Source: Actinomadura cremea
Lineage (GTDB): Bacteria; Actinomycetota; Actinomycetes; Streptosporangiales; Streptosporangiaceae
Length of the DNA stretch: 64,000 nucleotides
Direction of reading: 5' to 3'
NCBI RefSeq assembly: GCF_014648495.1
Contig: NZ_BMRF01000009.1
Location: 62,001-126,000, forward strand
This document shows, one piece after another, positions 1-8,132 of this stretch (position 1 is its first letter; every line of letters begins with the position of its first letter). Both the position numbers and the translations under genes were made by a program. The notes below the pieces were generated by a model that was not told the origin of the DNA, made no database searches, and worked only from the letters and a program-made list of their open reading frames with translations.

Positions 1-461
1 TCGCCGTTCACGAGGTAGCCGCCGTCGCGGCGCTCCGCGCGGGTCCGCAGCCGCGTCGTGTCGAGCCCGGCGTCGGGTTCGGTGACCGCGAAGCAGATGC
101 GGTGGTCGCCGGTGAGGACGGGCGGGATCATCCGCCGCCGCTGCTCCCCGGTGCCGAACAGGTTCACCGGCTGCATGCTGAACACCGGGCCGTGGATGCT
201 CGACGCGGCCGCCATCCCGCCGCCGGACTCGGCGACGGCCTGCATCATGACCGCCGCCTCGGTGATGCCGAGACCGCCGCCGCCGACCTCCTCCGGCATG
301 GCGACGCCCAGCCAGCCGGACTCCGCCATCGACTTGTGGAAGTCGTGGGGGAAGGCGCCCTCGTGGTCGCGCTGGAGCCAGTACTCGTCGGGGAACCGCG
401 AGCAGTGCCCGAGGACGGCGTCCCGGATGCCGCGCTGGTCGTCGGTGAGCGTGAAGTCCAT
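1..461 (-). CDS. Acyl-CoA dehydrogenase, partial (C-terminus beyond window edge)
   Basis: Only the first ~153 residues are visible; the gene runs off the left edge. The start MDFTLTDDQRGIRD is typical of the acyl-CoA dehydrogenase N-terminal helical domain. The segment FAVTEPDAGLDTTRLRTRA at about residues 122-140 is the family's conserved flavin/substrate loop (TEPDAG). It should oxidise an acyl-CoA at the alpha-beta bond with FAD. The ATG at 461 lies 11 bp after the stop of the CoA-transferase gene at 473-1621, so the two are probably cotranscribed. The catalytic base region is outside the window. Confidence 0.85.
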   Translation of the reverse strand, partial: MDFTLTDDQRGIRDAVLGHCSRFPDEYWLQRDHEGAFPHDFHKSMAESGWLGVAMPEEVGGGGLGITEAAVMMQAVAESGGGMAAASSIHGPVFSMQPVNLFGTGEQRRRMIPPVLTGDHRICFAVTEPDAGLDTTRLRTRAERRDGGYLVNG

Positions 462-472
462 GATCTCCCTGT

Positions 473-1621
473 TCAGGTGCGGTCGAGGCCGAGTTCGTCC
501 AGCACCTCGCCGGTGTGGGCGCCGAGCCGGGGCGCGGGACCCGCGACCCGGCCGGGCGTCCGCGAGAACCAGGTGGGCGCACCCGGAAAGCGCACCGGGC
601 CGTTCGGCGTCTCGACGGTCTCGAAGAAGCCGGCCTCGTTCAGGTGGGGGTTGTCGAAGAGTTCGTCGAGCGTGCGGACGGGCGCGGCGGGGATGTCGAG
701 GGACCGCAGCAGTTCGAGCCACTCGTTCGTGGTGCGTTCCAGGAAGGTCTTCTCCAGCAGCGCGTAGACGGTGTCGATCTGCCGCGCGCGCTGTTCGAGG
801 GTGGCGAAGCGCTCGTCCGCCCACGCCGGGCGCACCGCCCCGACGAACGCCGTCCACTGCTTGTCGTTGTAGACGAGCGCGGAGACGTGCCCGTCCTTCG
901 TGCGGTACGGCTTGCGGTTCGGCGTCACCGCGCGCGGGTAGCCCGCGGGGCCGAGGGGAGGGCTGAACATCGCGCCGTTGGCGTGCTCGACCAGCATGAA
1001 CGACGCCATGGTCTCGAACATGGCGACCTCGACCTCCTGGCCCTCGCCCGTCCGCTCCCGGTGGAACAGCGCCATCATGGTGGCGTAGAGGGCGGTCATC
1101 CCGGCCACCTTGTCCGCCAGGATCGTGGCGGCGTAGCTCGGCTCGCCGGTCAGCGTCTCCTGCGCCGACGGCAGACCGCACTCCGCCTGGATGGTGTCGT
1201 CGTAGGCGGTGAGGTCGGCGTCCGGGCCGCGCCGCCCGTAGCCGTAGCAGTTGGTGTAGACGATGGACGGGTTGAGGGCGGCCACGTCCGCGTAGCCGAA
1301 CCCGAGCGCGTTGATCGCCCGGCCGCGCATCGAGTGGACGAACACGTCGCTCGTCGCGACGATGCCGCGCAGCGCCTCGGCGCCCTCGGGGCTGCGCAGG
1401 TCGAGCACGACGCCGCGCTTGCCGCGGTTCACGTTGACGAAGACGCCCGACATGCCCGGCTCCGGCCCCACCGAGATGTAGCGGGTGTTGTCGCCCGCCG
1501 GGGGCTCGACCTTGATGACGTCCGCGCCCATGTCGGCCATGATCTGCGTGCAGTACGGGCCCATGACCATCGCCGTCAGGTCGACGACGCGCACCCCGGA
1601 CAGGGGGCCTGTGTGCTTCAT
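473..1621 (-). CDS. CaiB/BaiF-type CoA-transferase (family III)
   Basis: The 382-residue length is usual for the family. The N-terminus has the class III signature (PLSGVRVVDLT, then MGADVIKVEPPAGD, then NRGKRGVVLDL). The Asp in ILADKVAG (about residue 169) is in the expected position for the catalytic aspartate that carries the CoA thioester intermediate. It would move CoA from one acyl-CoA to another carboxylate, activating it for the neighbouring acyl-CoA dehydrogenase. Its promoter region is shared with the divergent acyl-CoA ligase at 1710. The substrate is unknown. Confidence 0.88.
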   Translation of the reverse strand: MKHTGPLSGVRVVDLTAMVMGPYCTQIMADMGADVIKVEPPAGDNTRYISVGPEPGMSGVFVNVNRGKRGVVLDLRSPEGAEALRGIVATSDVFVHSMRGRAINALGFGYADVAALNPSIVYTNCYGYGRRGPDADLTAYDDTIQAECGLPSAQETLTGEPSYAATILADKVAGMTALYATMMALFHRERTGEGQEVEVAMFETMASFMLVEHANGAMFSPPLGPAGYPRAVTPNRKPYRTKDGHVSALVYNDKQWTAFVGAVRPAWADERFATLEQRARQIDTVYALLEKTFLERTTNEWLELLRSLDIPAAPVRTLDELFDNPHLNEAGFFETVETPNGPVRFPGAPTWFSRTPGRVAGPAPRLGAHTGEVLDELGLDRT

Positions 1622-1679
1622 CCTTCGAGCCTCCGCGGCGTTCTGGTCGGACCGGCCCTGATCGGGACTATAGGTAGAA

Positions 1680-1692
1680 TACTTGTAAGGAT
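1680..1692. promoter_or_regulatory. Candidate GntR-type operator in the divergent 1621/1710 promoter
   Basis: Read on the minus strand, the segment gives ATCCTTACAAGTAT, which closely matches ATCCTTATAAGG at 4844-4855 in front of the GntR gene and the divergent dehydrogenase operon. The surrounding bases are AT-rich for this genome, as expected of a promoter. Shared use of the motif by both divergent promoters suggests control by the GntR protein encoded at 3967-4773. This is inference from two sites only. Confidence 0.35.
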
Positions 1693-1709
1693 AGTGATAT
1701 CAACATCTG

Positions 1710-3200
1710 GTGAGCAGCAGTCGGACGATCGCCGAGGTCCTGGACCCCGCACTCGCGGAGCGTCCGCACGCCACCGCCGTCGAGGCCGCCTCCGGTGCCT
1801 GGACCTACGCCGAACTGGACGACCGGGCGCGCCGGGCCGCGGGTGCGCTGTGGTCCCTCGGAGCGCGGCCGGGCGACCGGGTCGCGGCCTGCCTGCCGAA
1901 CGACCTCGACATCGTCGCGGCCTTCCACGGCGCGCAGCGGATCGGCGCGATCTGGGCGGGCGTCGGGGAGGCCCTCACCGAGGGGGAGCAGCGCGACCTG
2001 TACGACCTGTGCGAACCGGCCGTGCTGCTGGCCGGGCCGCGCTGCGACATTGCCGTGGACGGCCGCGTCGACTCGGGCCGCTGGGCCGACCTCCTGGACC
2101 GCGGCGAGGACGCGCCCCCGGTCGAGGTGGACGCCGACGCGCCCGCGGCCATCGCGTTCACCAGCGGCACGTCCGGACGCCCGAAGGCGGTCGTGCACAC
2201 GCAGTGGAACCTGCTGCTGCCCGGCGCGGCCCTCGTCGCCACCCGGGGCTGGGGTCCCGACCTGCGCAAGGGCGACAGCTTCCCGCTGACGACCCTCAAC
2301 CTCATCGTCCTGTCCACCCTGCTCACCGCGCAGGCGCGCGGCTGCTCCGTGGTGATGGACCGGCGCGACGTCGAGGGGGTCGCCGGGTGGATCGCCGGGC
2401 ACCGCGTCACGGTGTGGAACGCGGCCCCCGCGCAGCTCTACGACCTGGCCAAGCGTCCCGATCTCGACCTCGGCTCGCTGCGCGAGGTGTGGAGCGGAGG
2501 CAGTGACACCTCCGACGCGGTCCGGCGCGCGTTCGCCGAGACGCACGGGCTCGTCCCGCGCGTCACCTACGGGCTGACCGAGGCGCCGACCGTGGTGTCG
2601 ATCGACCCGCCGGGAGACGAGTGGCGCCCGCGCGCGAGCGGGCGGGTGCTCCCGTACTTCGACGTCGCGGCGTACGACGACGCGGGCGACCGGCTGCCGC
2701 CCGGCGAACTCGGCGAGCTGCGGCTGGACGGGACGGCCGGCGGCCCGTGGGCGGACGCGTGGCGGCCGATGCTCGGGTACTGGGAGGACGGCGGCGTCCG
2801 CCCGCGCGACCCCGGCCCCACCCCGACCGGCGACATCGGGACGGTCGACGCCGACGGATGGGTGACGATCCTCGACCGCAAGAAGCTCGTCATCGTCCGG
2901 GGCGGCGCGAACGTCTACCCCCTCGAGGTCGAGCGGGTGCTCGGCGCGCATCCGGACGTCGGCGGCGTCGCGGTGTGCGGGGTGCCCGACGACCGCCTCG
3001 GGCAGCGGGTCGCCGCCGTCGTGGAGGGCCCCGCGCCCGACTTCGCGGCGCTCGCCGACGCGTGCCGCCGCGAGCTGGCGCCGTACAAGGTGCCGGAGAT
3101 CTGGGTGCGGGTCGAGGCCCTGCCGGTGAACGCGATGGGCAAGGTGCAGCGCGCCGGGCTGCCCGACCTGGTCGAGCGGGAGACGGGGGAGCACCCGTGA
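1710..3200 (+). CDS. AMP-forming acyl-CoA synthetase/ligase
   Basis: This 496-residue ANL-superfamily enzyme should activate a carboxylate to its acyl-CoA through an acyl-adenylate. The P-loop-like motif IAFTSGTSGRPKAVVHTQ lies near residue 148, the YGLTEAP motif near 287, the GDIGTVDADGWVTILDRKK hinge region near 375, and the C-terminal catalytic lysine in VNAMGKVQR near 475. The GTG start at 1710 has little upstream leader. It overlaps the following SDR gene by 4 bp (GTGA), so the two are translationally coupled. The substrate cannot be read from sequence. Confidence 0.9.
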   Translation: MSSSRTIAEVLDPALAERPHATAVEAASGAWTYAELDDRARRAAGALWSLGARPGDRVAACLPNDLDIVAAFHGAQRIGAIWAGVGEALTEGEQRDLYDLCEPAVLLAGPRCDIAVDGRVDSGRWADLLDRGEDAPPVEVDADAPAAIAFTSGTSGRPKAVVHTQWNLLLPGAALVATRGWGPDLRKGDSFPLTTLNLIVLSTLLTAQARGCSVVMDRRDVEGVAGWIAGHRVTVWNAAPAQLYDLAKRPDLDLGSLREVWSGGSDTSDAVRRAFAETHGLVPRVTYGLTEAPTVVSIDPPGDEWRPRASGRVLPYFDVAAYDDAGDRLPPGELGELRLDGTAGGPWADAWRPMLGYWEDGGVRPRDPGPTPTGDIGTVDADGWVTILDRKKLVIVRGGANVYPLEVERVLGAHPDVGGVAVCGVPDDRLGQRVAAVVEGPAPDFAALADACRRELAPYKVPEIWVRVEALPVNAMGKVQRAGLPDLVERETGEHP

Positions 3201-3970
3201 ACGGGACCGACGCCGCCGCGCGGATGTTCGGACTGGACGGGCGGGTCGCGATCGTGACCGGAGCCTCGTCCGGGCTGGGGGCGGCGGTGGCCGAGGCGCT
3301 CGCCGCGCTCGGCGCGCGGGTCGCCGTGGTGGCCCGCCGCCGCGACCGGCTCGACGCGCTGGCCGAGCGGATCGGCGGCCTCGCCGTCGCCTGCGACCTG
3401 TCCGAACCGGAGCGCGCCGGGTCGGTCGTCTCGACGGTGGCCGAGGGGCTCGGGCCGCCGGAGATCCTCGTCAACGCCGCGGGGAGCATGTTCACCGAGG
3501 AGCGCGCCGAGGCCGAGCCGCTCGACGCGGTCCGCCGCACCCTGGACCTGAACCTGGTGGCCCCGATGGTGCTCGCGCAGGCCGTCTTCCCGCACATGCG
3601 CGACGCCGGACGGGGGACGATCGTCAACGTGTCGTCCATCAGCGGGCGGGTCGGCGTGCCCGGCATCCCGCAGGCGTCCTACGCGGCGAGCAAGGCGGGG
3701 CTGTCGGGCCTGACGGCCGAGCTGGCGGTGCAGTGGGCGCGGCACTCGATCCGGGTGAACACGATCGCGCCCGGGTTCTTCCGCAGCGAGATCACCGGCC
3801 CGCTCTACGACAGCGAGCGCGGCGCCGAGTACCTCCGCCGCAACACGCCGCTGCCGAAGGAGGGGACCCCGGGCGACGTCGTCGGCGCCGTCGTCTGGCT
3901 CGCCGGGGACGCCGGGAGCTACGTCACCGGGCAGACGATCGTCGTCGACGGAGGCTGGACCGCGCGCTAG
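3197..3970 (+). CDS. SDR-family oxidoreductase
   Basis: Classical short-chain dehydrogenase of 257 residues starting at GTG 3197. It has the NAD(P) glycine motif TGASSGLG near residue 20, NAAGS, the catalytic serine in NVSSISG, and YAASK as the Tyr-Lys pair near residue 160. The C-terminal VTGQTIVVDGGWTAR is typical. A hydroxyacyl-CoA dehydrogenase or ketoreductase role is likely given the neighbours, but the substrate is open. It ends convergently with the GntR gene, overlapping it by 4 bp. Confidence 0.9.
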   Translation: MNGTDAAARMFGLDGRVAIVTGASSGLGAAVAEALAALGARVAVVARRRDRLDALAERIGGLAVACDLSEPERAGSVVSTVAEGLGPPEILVNAAGSMFTEERAEAEPLDAVRRTLDLNLVAPMVLAQAVFPHMRDAGRGTIVNVSSISGRVGVPGIPQASYAASKAGLSGLTAELAVQWARHSIRVNTIAPGFFRSEITGPLYDSERGAEYLRRNTPLPKEGTPGDVVGAVVWLAGDAGSYVTGQTIVVDGGWTAR

Positions 3971-4773
3971 ATGTGGGTGCCGCGGCTCGCCTGCATCGCC
4001 TGGCGGGCCTGCGCCGACGACGCGTTGACCACGTCGTCGTCGAAACGGTCCAGGAGCAGCTTCTGGGTGGCGGCGAGGTGGGAGCGGGCCAGCCGCCCGG
4101 CCTCCCGGTGGCGGCCCGCGGAGATCTCGTCGCGGATTCGGCCGTGGATGCCGACGACGCTCTCCGCCTCCTTCCGGGACGGGTACTCGCCGCGCCGGGT
4201 GAGCGCCTCCGCCCAGGTCACCTCCTGGGCCGACCACAGGGCGACGAGGCTGCTGACGATGTACCGGACCGTCGCGTTCGGGGTGAACGACACCAGCAGG
4301 TCGTGGAACTCCCGGGCCGTGTGGGTGAAGGCGACGCCGTCCCCGACCAGGTCGGTGCACGCCTCGATGTTGGCGGTCAGCGCGGGGACGACCGTCTCTC
4401 CGCGGTCGGGACGGCGGGCGCACTCGGCGGCGCACATCGGCTCGAGCGTCTGCAGGCCCTCGGCGAGGTCGCGCAGCGTCACCCGTCCGCCCTGGAGGGC
4501 GAGCCCGAGGTGGTACGCGGCGGACGCGCCGTCGGGGCGGTGCACCTCGGCGCCGCCGACGTTGCCGCGCCGGACCGTCACCAGGCCCTCGGTCTCGAGG
4601 ATGCGCAGCGCCTCGCGGATGGAGGGGTAGCTGACGCCGAACTCCTGGACGAGCTGGTCCTGGGTGGGCAGCCGGTAGGAGTCGTCGCCCGCGAGGATCC
4701 GGCCGCGCAGCTCGTCGGCGACGGTCTCGGCGATGCGGCGCTGCGGGACGCGGGTCTGTCGGATGGGCGTCAC
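3967..4773 (-). CDS. GntR/FadR-family transcriptional regulator
   Basis: 268 residues. The N-terminal winged helix (about residues 14-80) contains the GntR recognition region EFGVSYPSIREALRILETEG followed by LVTVRRGNVGG. The rest resembles the FCD ligand-binding domain, helical with scattered His/Asp residues that usually bind a metal and an organic acid or acyl-CoA. It lies between two acyl-CoA gene sets transcribed away from it and probably represses them. Candidate operators lie in its own promoter (4827-4855) and near 1680. Confidence 0.88.
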   Translation of the reverse strand: MTPIRQTRVPQRRIAETVADELRGRILAGDDSYRLPTQDQLVQEFGVSYPSIREALRILETEGLVTVRRGNVGGAEVHRPDGASAAYHLGLALQGGRVTLRDLAEGLQTLEPMCAAECARRPDRGETVVPALTANIEACTDLVGDGVAFTHTAREFHDLLVSFTPNATVRYIVSSLVALWSAQEVTWAEALTRRGEYPSRKEAESVVGIHGRIRDEISAGRHREAGRLARSHLAATQKLLLDRFDDDVVNASSAQARQAMQASRGTHI

Positions 4774-4826
4774 GCAGTCGGCTCCCTGAGATCCCTGTGC
4801 ATGCCGTGAGTATACTGTCCCGCACT

Positions 4827-4855
4827 GGATTGCGAGTATTGCAATCCTTATAAGG
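4827..4855. promoter_or_regulatory. Inverted repeats in the GntR/acyl-CoA dehydrogenase divergent promoter
   Basis: GGATTGC at 4827-4833 and GCAATCC at 4841-4847 form a perfect 7-7-7 inverted repeat. It is followed at once by the palindrome CCTTATAAGG (4846-4855), which resembles the motif near 1680. It lies between the divergent starts at 4773 and 4874, where a GntR regulator would bind to control itself and the dehydrogenase operon. Confidence 0.5.
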
Positions 4856-4873
4856 TTAACTTACCGTACGGTC

Positions 4874-6028
4874 ATGGACTTCACGATGGGGTCGGCCGCG
4901 GCCGAGCTCCGCGGCGTGCTGCGCGGGCTGGTGGCGGAGCACGTCCCGCCCGGCTACCTCGGAGCCTTCACCGACGACCCGGCGGATCTCGAGACCGCGC
5001 AGAAGTTCTGCCGCCTGCTCGCCGAACGGGGCCTGCTCTGCCCGGCCTGGCCGCGGGAGTACGGCGGACGGGACGCCTCACATTGGGAGCAGACGGTCGT
5101 CCGCGAGGAGATGTGGGCCCACCACGAGCCGCGCGGCGCGCAGTACATGGGCGTCAACTGGGTCGGGCCGACGATCATGCGGCACGGCACCGCGGCGCAG
5201 CGGCGGACGCACCTGCCGCCGATCGCGCGCGGCGAGGTGATCTGGTGCCAGGGCTTCAGCGAGCCCGACGCCGGCTCCGACCTGGCGTCGCTGCGCACCG
5301 CCGCCCGGCGCGACGGCGACGACTGGGTCATCTCCGGCCAGAAGGTCTGGACCTCCTACGCGACCATGGCGCAGTGGTGCTTCCTGCTCGCCCGCACCGC
5401 CCGCCGCGAGCGCAGGCAGCAGGGGCTGACGATCTTCCTCGTGCCGATGGACGCCCCCGGCGTCGAGGTCCGGCCGATCGACACCCTGATGGGACCGCAC
5501 CACCTCAACGAGGTGTTCCTCGACGACGTGCGGGTCGGCGGCGACGCGCTGCTCGGCGAGGTCGACGAGGGGTGGCAGGTCGTCCAGGAGGTCCTGTCGT
5601 TCGAACGGGTGGGCATCGCCCGCTACGCGCGCTGCGAGCGGCTGCTCCAGACCGCGCCGCGCGTCCTCGGCGACGCCTTCGACGACCTACCCGCCGAACT
5701 GCGGGTGCGGTGGGCGCGGATGCTGACGCACTGCCGCCGCGCCCGCCTGCTCGCCTACCGCGTGATCGCCCTGCAGCAGGAGGGCCGGGTCCGGCCGAAC
5801 GACGCGGCGGCCTACCGGATCGCGGTGACCCGGCTCGACCAGGAGAGCGCGGACGTCCTCGCGGAGATCGCCGAGTACGCCGGACCGGGCGCCGACGACG
5901 ACGAGACCGCCCGGTTCCGCCGTGCCGTCGAGGACCACCGGAAGTACTCGCACGCCTCGACCGTCGCCTCCGGGAGCATCGACGTCCAGCGCATGCTGCT
6001 GGCCCGCGCCCTGCTGGCGGCGTCGTGA
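4874..6028 (+). CDS. Acyl-CoA dehydrogenase (FadE type), first of a pair
   Basis: Full-length family member of 384 residues. It shows FSEPDAGSDLASLRT near residue 131, the WVISGQKVWTS beta-domain segment, and the C-terminal helical domain ending HASTVASGSIDVQRMLLARALL. It overlaps the next, shorter dehydrogenase by 4 bp. In steroid-degrading actinobacteria such tandem genes encode alpha2-beta2 heterotetramers in which one subunit is reduced, and I infer the same here. The substrate is likely a bulky or branched acyl-CoA. Confidence 0.9.
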   Translation: MDFTMGSAAAELRGVLRGLVAEHVPPGYLGAFTDDPADLETAQKFCRLLAERGLLCPAWPREYGGRDASHWEQTVVREEMWAHHEPRGAQYMGVNWVGPTIMRHGTAAQRRTHLPPIARGEVIWCQGFSEPDAGSDLASLRTAARRDGDDWVISGQKVWTSYATMAQWCFLLARTARRERRQQGLTIFLVPMDAPGVEVRPIDTLMGPHHLNEVFLDDVRVGGDALLGEVDEGWQVVQEVLSFERVGIARYARCERLLQTAPRVLGDAFDDLPAELRVRWARMLTHCRRARLLAYRVIALQQEGRVRPNDAAAYRIAVTRLDQESADVLAEIAEYAGPGADDDETARFRRAVEDHRKYSHASTVASGSIDVQRMLLARALLAAS

Positions 6029-6966
6029 ACATCGAACCGAGCGACGAGGCCGCCGAGTACGGGCGGCAGGCGATGCGCGCGCTCGAGGCCGCCGGCGGGG
6101 ACGCGCTCGTCCAGCGGGCCGAGCGCGATCCCGCGAGCCGGGCGGAGGCGGTGGCGCCGGTCCTGGACGGGCTCGGCGCGTGGGACCTCGACCCGCGCGG
6201 CGACCCCGCCGACCTGGAGGCCGCGGCGGCGCTGTGCCGCGCCGCCGGGCACTGGGCCCTGCCGTACCCGGTGGCCGAACGCCTCGCCCGCCCCGCCGAC
6301 CTGGGCTCCGACGCCCTCGCGGTCGTCGCCGGCGCCGCACCGAAGGGGCCCGCGGCCGGGCTCGACCTGCGCTGGACCGCCGTGACCCTGGACGGCCGCC
6401 GCGGCGCCGCGACCGCCGTCCCGTCCGCCGACGGGCCCCGCGCGTCCGCGTTCGTTACCGCGCTCGACGTCCGTCCGCTCGACGAGGGCGGCGCGGGAGA
6501 CGTGGCGCTGGGCCTCGTGCTGCCGTGCTGGACGCTCCTCGGGATGCTCGACCGCGCGATCGGCCTCACCCGGACGCACGTTCTCGCCCGCGAGCAGTTC
6601 GGCCGCCCGCTGGCCCGGCAGCAGGGCGTCCAGTTCCAGCTCACCGACGCCGAGGTGGAGCGCAGCGGCGTCGAGGCCCTCGCGAAGTACGCGCTGTGGA
6701 GCGTCCAGGCCGGCCTGCCCGAGGCGCTCGACGACGCCCTCGCGCTGCGGCTCGCGGCGCTGGAGGCGGCCGACGCGGTGTTCCGCACCGCGCACCTGCT
6801 GCACGGGGCCATCGGCTTCTGCGACGAGTCGCCCCTGTCGTGGGTGTCGCGGTACAGCAGGCCGATCCGCCGGCTGCCGCTCGGCCTGTCCGCGACCCGG
6901 GACCGGCTGACCCGCGAGATCGGCCGCCGCGGCCTCACCGGCCTGTACCCGGGAGGCGATCGGTGA
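6025..6966 (+). CDS. Short acyl-CoA dehydrogenase-like subunit (pairs with 4874-6028)
   Basis: At 313 residues, starting GTG, it is shorter than a normal ~380-residue acyl-CoA dehydrogenase. The first half is divergent and has no TEPDAG loop. The C-terminal helical domain is recognisable: TRTHVLAREQFGRPLARQQ near residue 188 and AHLLHGAIGFCDESPLS near 262. This fits the reduced partner subunit of a heteromeric FadE complex rather than a stand-alone enzyme. The partner is probably the product of the overlapping upstream gene. Confidence 0.82.
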   Translation: MNIEPSDEAAEYGRQAMRALEAAGGDALVQRAERDPASRAEAVAPVLDGLGAWDLDPRGDPADLEAAAALCRAAGHWALPYPVAERLARPADLGSDALAVVAGAAPKGPAAGLDLRWTAVTLDGRRGAATAVPSADGPRASAFVTALDVRPLDEGGAGDVALGLVLPCWTLLGMLDRAIGLTRTHVLAREQFGRPLARQQGVQFQLTDAEVERSGVEALAKYALWSVQAGLPEALDDALALRLAALEAADAVFRTAHLLHGAIGFCDESPLSWVSRYSRPIRRLPLGLSATRDRLTREIGRRGLTGLYPGGDR

Positions 6967-8132
6967 CGGCCGCCGGGCTCGACGAGTTCCGGGCGGGCGT
7001 CCGCGCCTGGTGCCGGGAGCACGTCCCGAAGGACTGGCGGCGCGCCCAGACGGGCGTCCCGGACGAGGAGTTCGTCTCCTTCCAGAAGGAGTGGTTCCAG
7101 GAGCTGCGGCGCGCCGGGTACGCCGTCCCGCACTGGCCCGCGGAATGGGGCGGCGGGATGCCCGTCCCCGAACAGGCCGTGCTCTACGAGGAACTCGCCG
7201 CGCACGACGCGCCCCGGCTCGTCCTGGCGTTCGTCTCGATCCACCACGCGGCGTCCACGCTGCTCGCGGCGGGCACCGACGCGCAGCGGCGGCGGCACCT
7301 GCCCGCGATCCTCGACGGCGAGATCTGGGTGCAGGGCTTCTCCGAGCCCGACGCCGGATCCGACCTCGCCGCGCTGCGGACGTCCGCGCGCCGGGAGGGC
7401 GACACCTACGTCGTCAACGGCCAGAAGTGCTGGGCGAGCGGCGCCGCGCACGCCGACTGGTGCCTGCTGCTGGCCCGCACCGACCCGGACGCGCCGAAGC
7501 GGCACGGCATCTCCTACTTCCTGATGGACATGCGGACGCCCGGCATCGACGTGCGTCCCACCCGGCAGGCGACCGGCGAGTCGCACTTCTGCGAGATCTT
7601 CCTGGACGACGTCGCCGTCCCGGCCGCGAACCGCATCGGACCGGAGAACGCGGGCTGGCGCGTGGCCCAGCAGACCCTCGGCGCCGAGCGCGGCATGACG
7701 ATGCTCGAACTCGCCGAACGGCTCGGCGGCGGCTTCCGCCGGCTGGTGGACCTGTGCGGGCGGACGGGCGCGCTCGACGACCCACTGACGCGGGACCGGC
7801 TCGCCGGGCTGGAGATCGACCTCACCGGGCTCGGCGCGCTGTGCGCCAAGCTGGTGGCGGCCGACCGGCCCGGTCCGGCGGACGCCTCGATCGTGAAGCT
7901 GTTCTACAGCGAGCTGCTGCAGCGGACCACCGACCTCGGCGCCGAGGCCGCCGGGCTGGCCGCCCACACCGACCTGCGCAAACCCCTCTCGAGCGGATGG
8001 GAGTCGGGCGCCTGGCCGCTGGACTTCGTCGCCTCGTGGGAATGGACGATCCCGGGCGGGACGAGCGAGATCCAGCGCACCGTCATCGGCGAGCGCGGTC
8101 TCGGCCTGCCCCGCGAACCGAGGGAGGGCTGA
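6963..8132 (+). CDS. Acyl-CoA dehydrogenase (FadE type), second pair
   Basis: 389 residues from GTG 6963, which overlaps the preceding stop. It has GFSEPDAGSDLAALRTSAR near residue 124, YVVNGQKCWASGAAHADWC, and the C-terminal segment WEWTIPGGTSEIQRTVIGERGLGLP, which is characteristic of the family's substrate-covering region. It probably forms a heteromer with the dehydrogenase encoded at 8132. The gene order of long then shorter subunit repeats that of 4874-6966, as if the pair had been duplicated or two successive steps are encoded. Confidence 0.9.
   Translation: MTAAGLDEFRAGVRAWCREHVPKDWRRAQTGVPDEEFVSFQKEWFQELRRAGYAVPHWPAEWGGGMPVPEQAVLYEELAAHDAPRLVLAFVSIHHAASTLLAAGTDAQRRRHLPAILDGEIWVQGFSEPDAGSDLAALRTSARREGDTYVVNGQKCWASGAAHADWCLLLARTDPDAPKRHGISYFLMDMRTPGIDVRPTRQATGESHFCEIFLDDVAVPAANRIGPENAGWRVAQQTLGAERGMTMLELAERLGGGFRRLVDLCGRTGALDDPLTRDRLAGLEIDLTGLGALCAKLVAADRPGPADASIVKLFYSELLQRTTDLGAEAAGLAAHTDLRKPLSSGWESGAWPLDFVASWEWTIPGGTSEIQRTVIGERGLGLPREPREG

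Noticed and set aside
515-2506. Long open frames on the strand opposite to or out of frame with real genes (here 663 codons)
   Set aside because: They are rich in Arg/Pro/Ala with no domain motifs and exist because GC-rich third positions suppress stops. The CoA-transferase and ligase genes on the same DNA have clear motifs.
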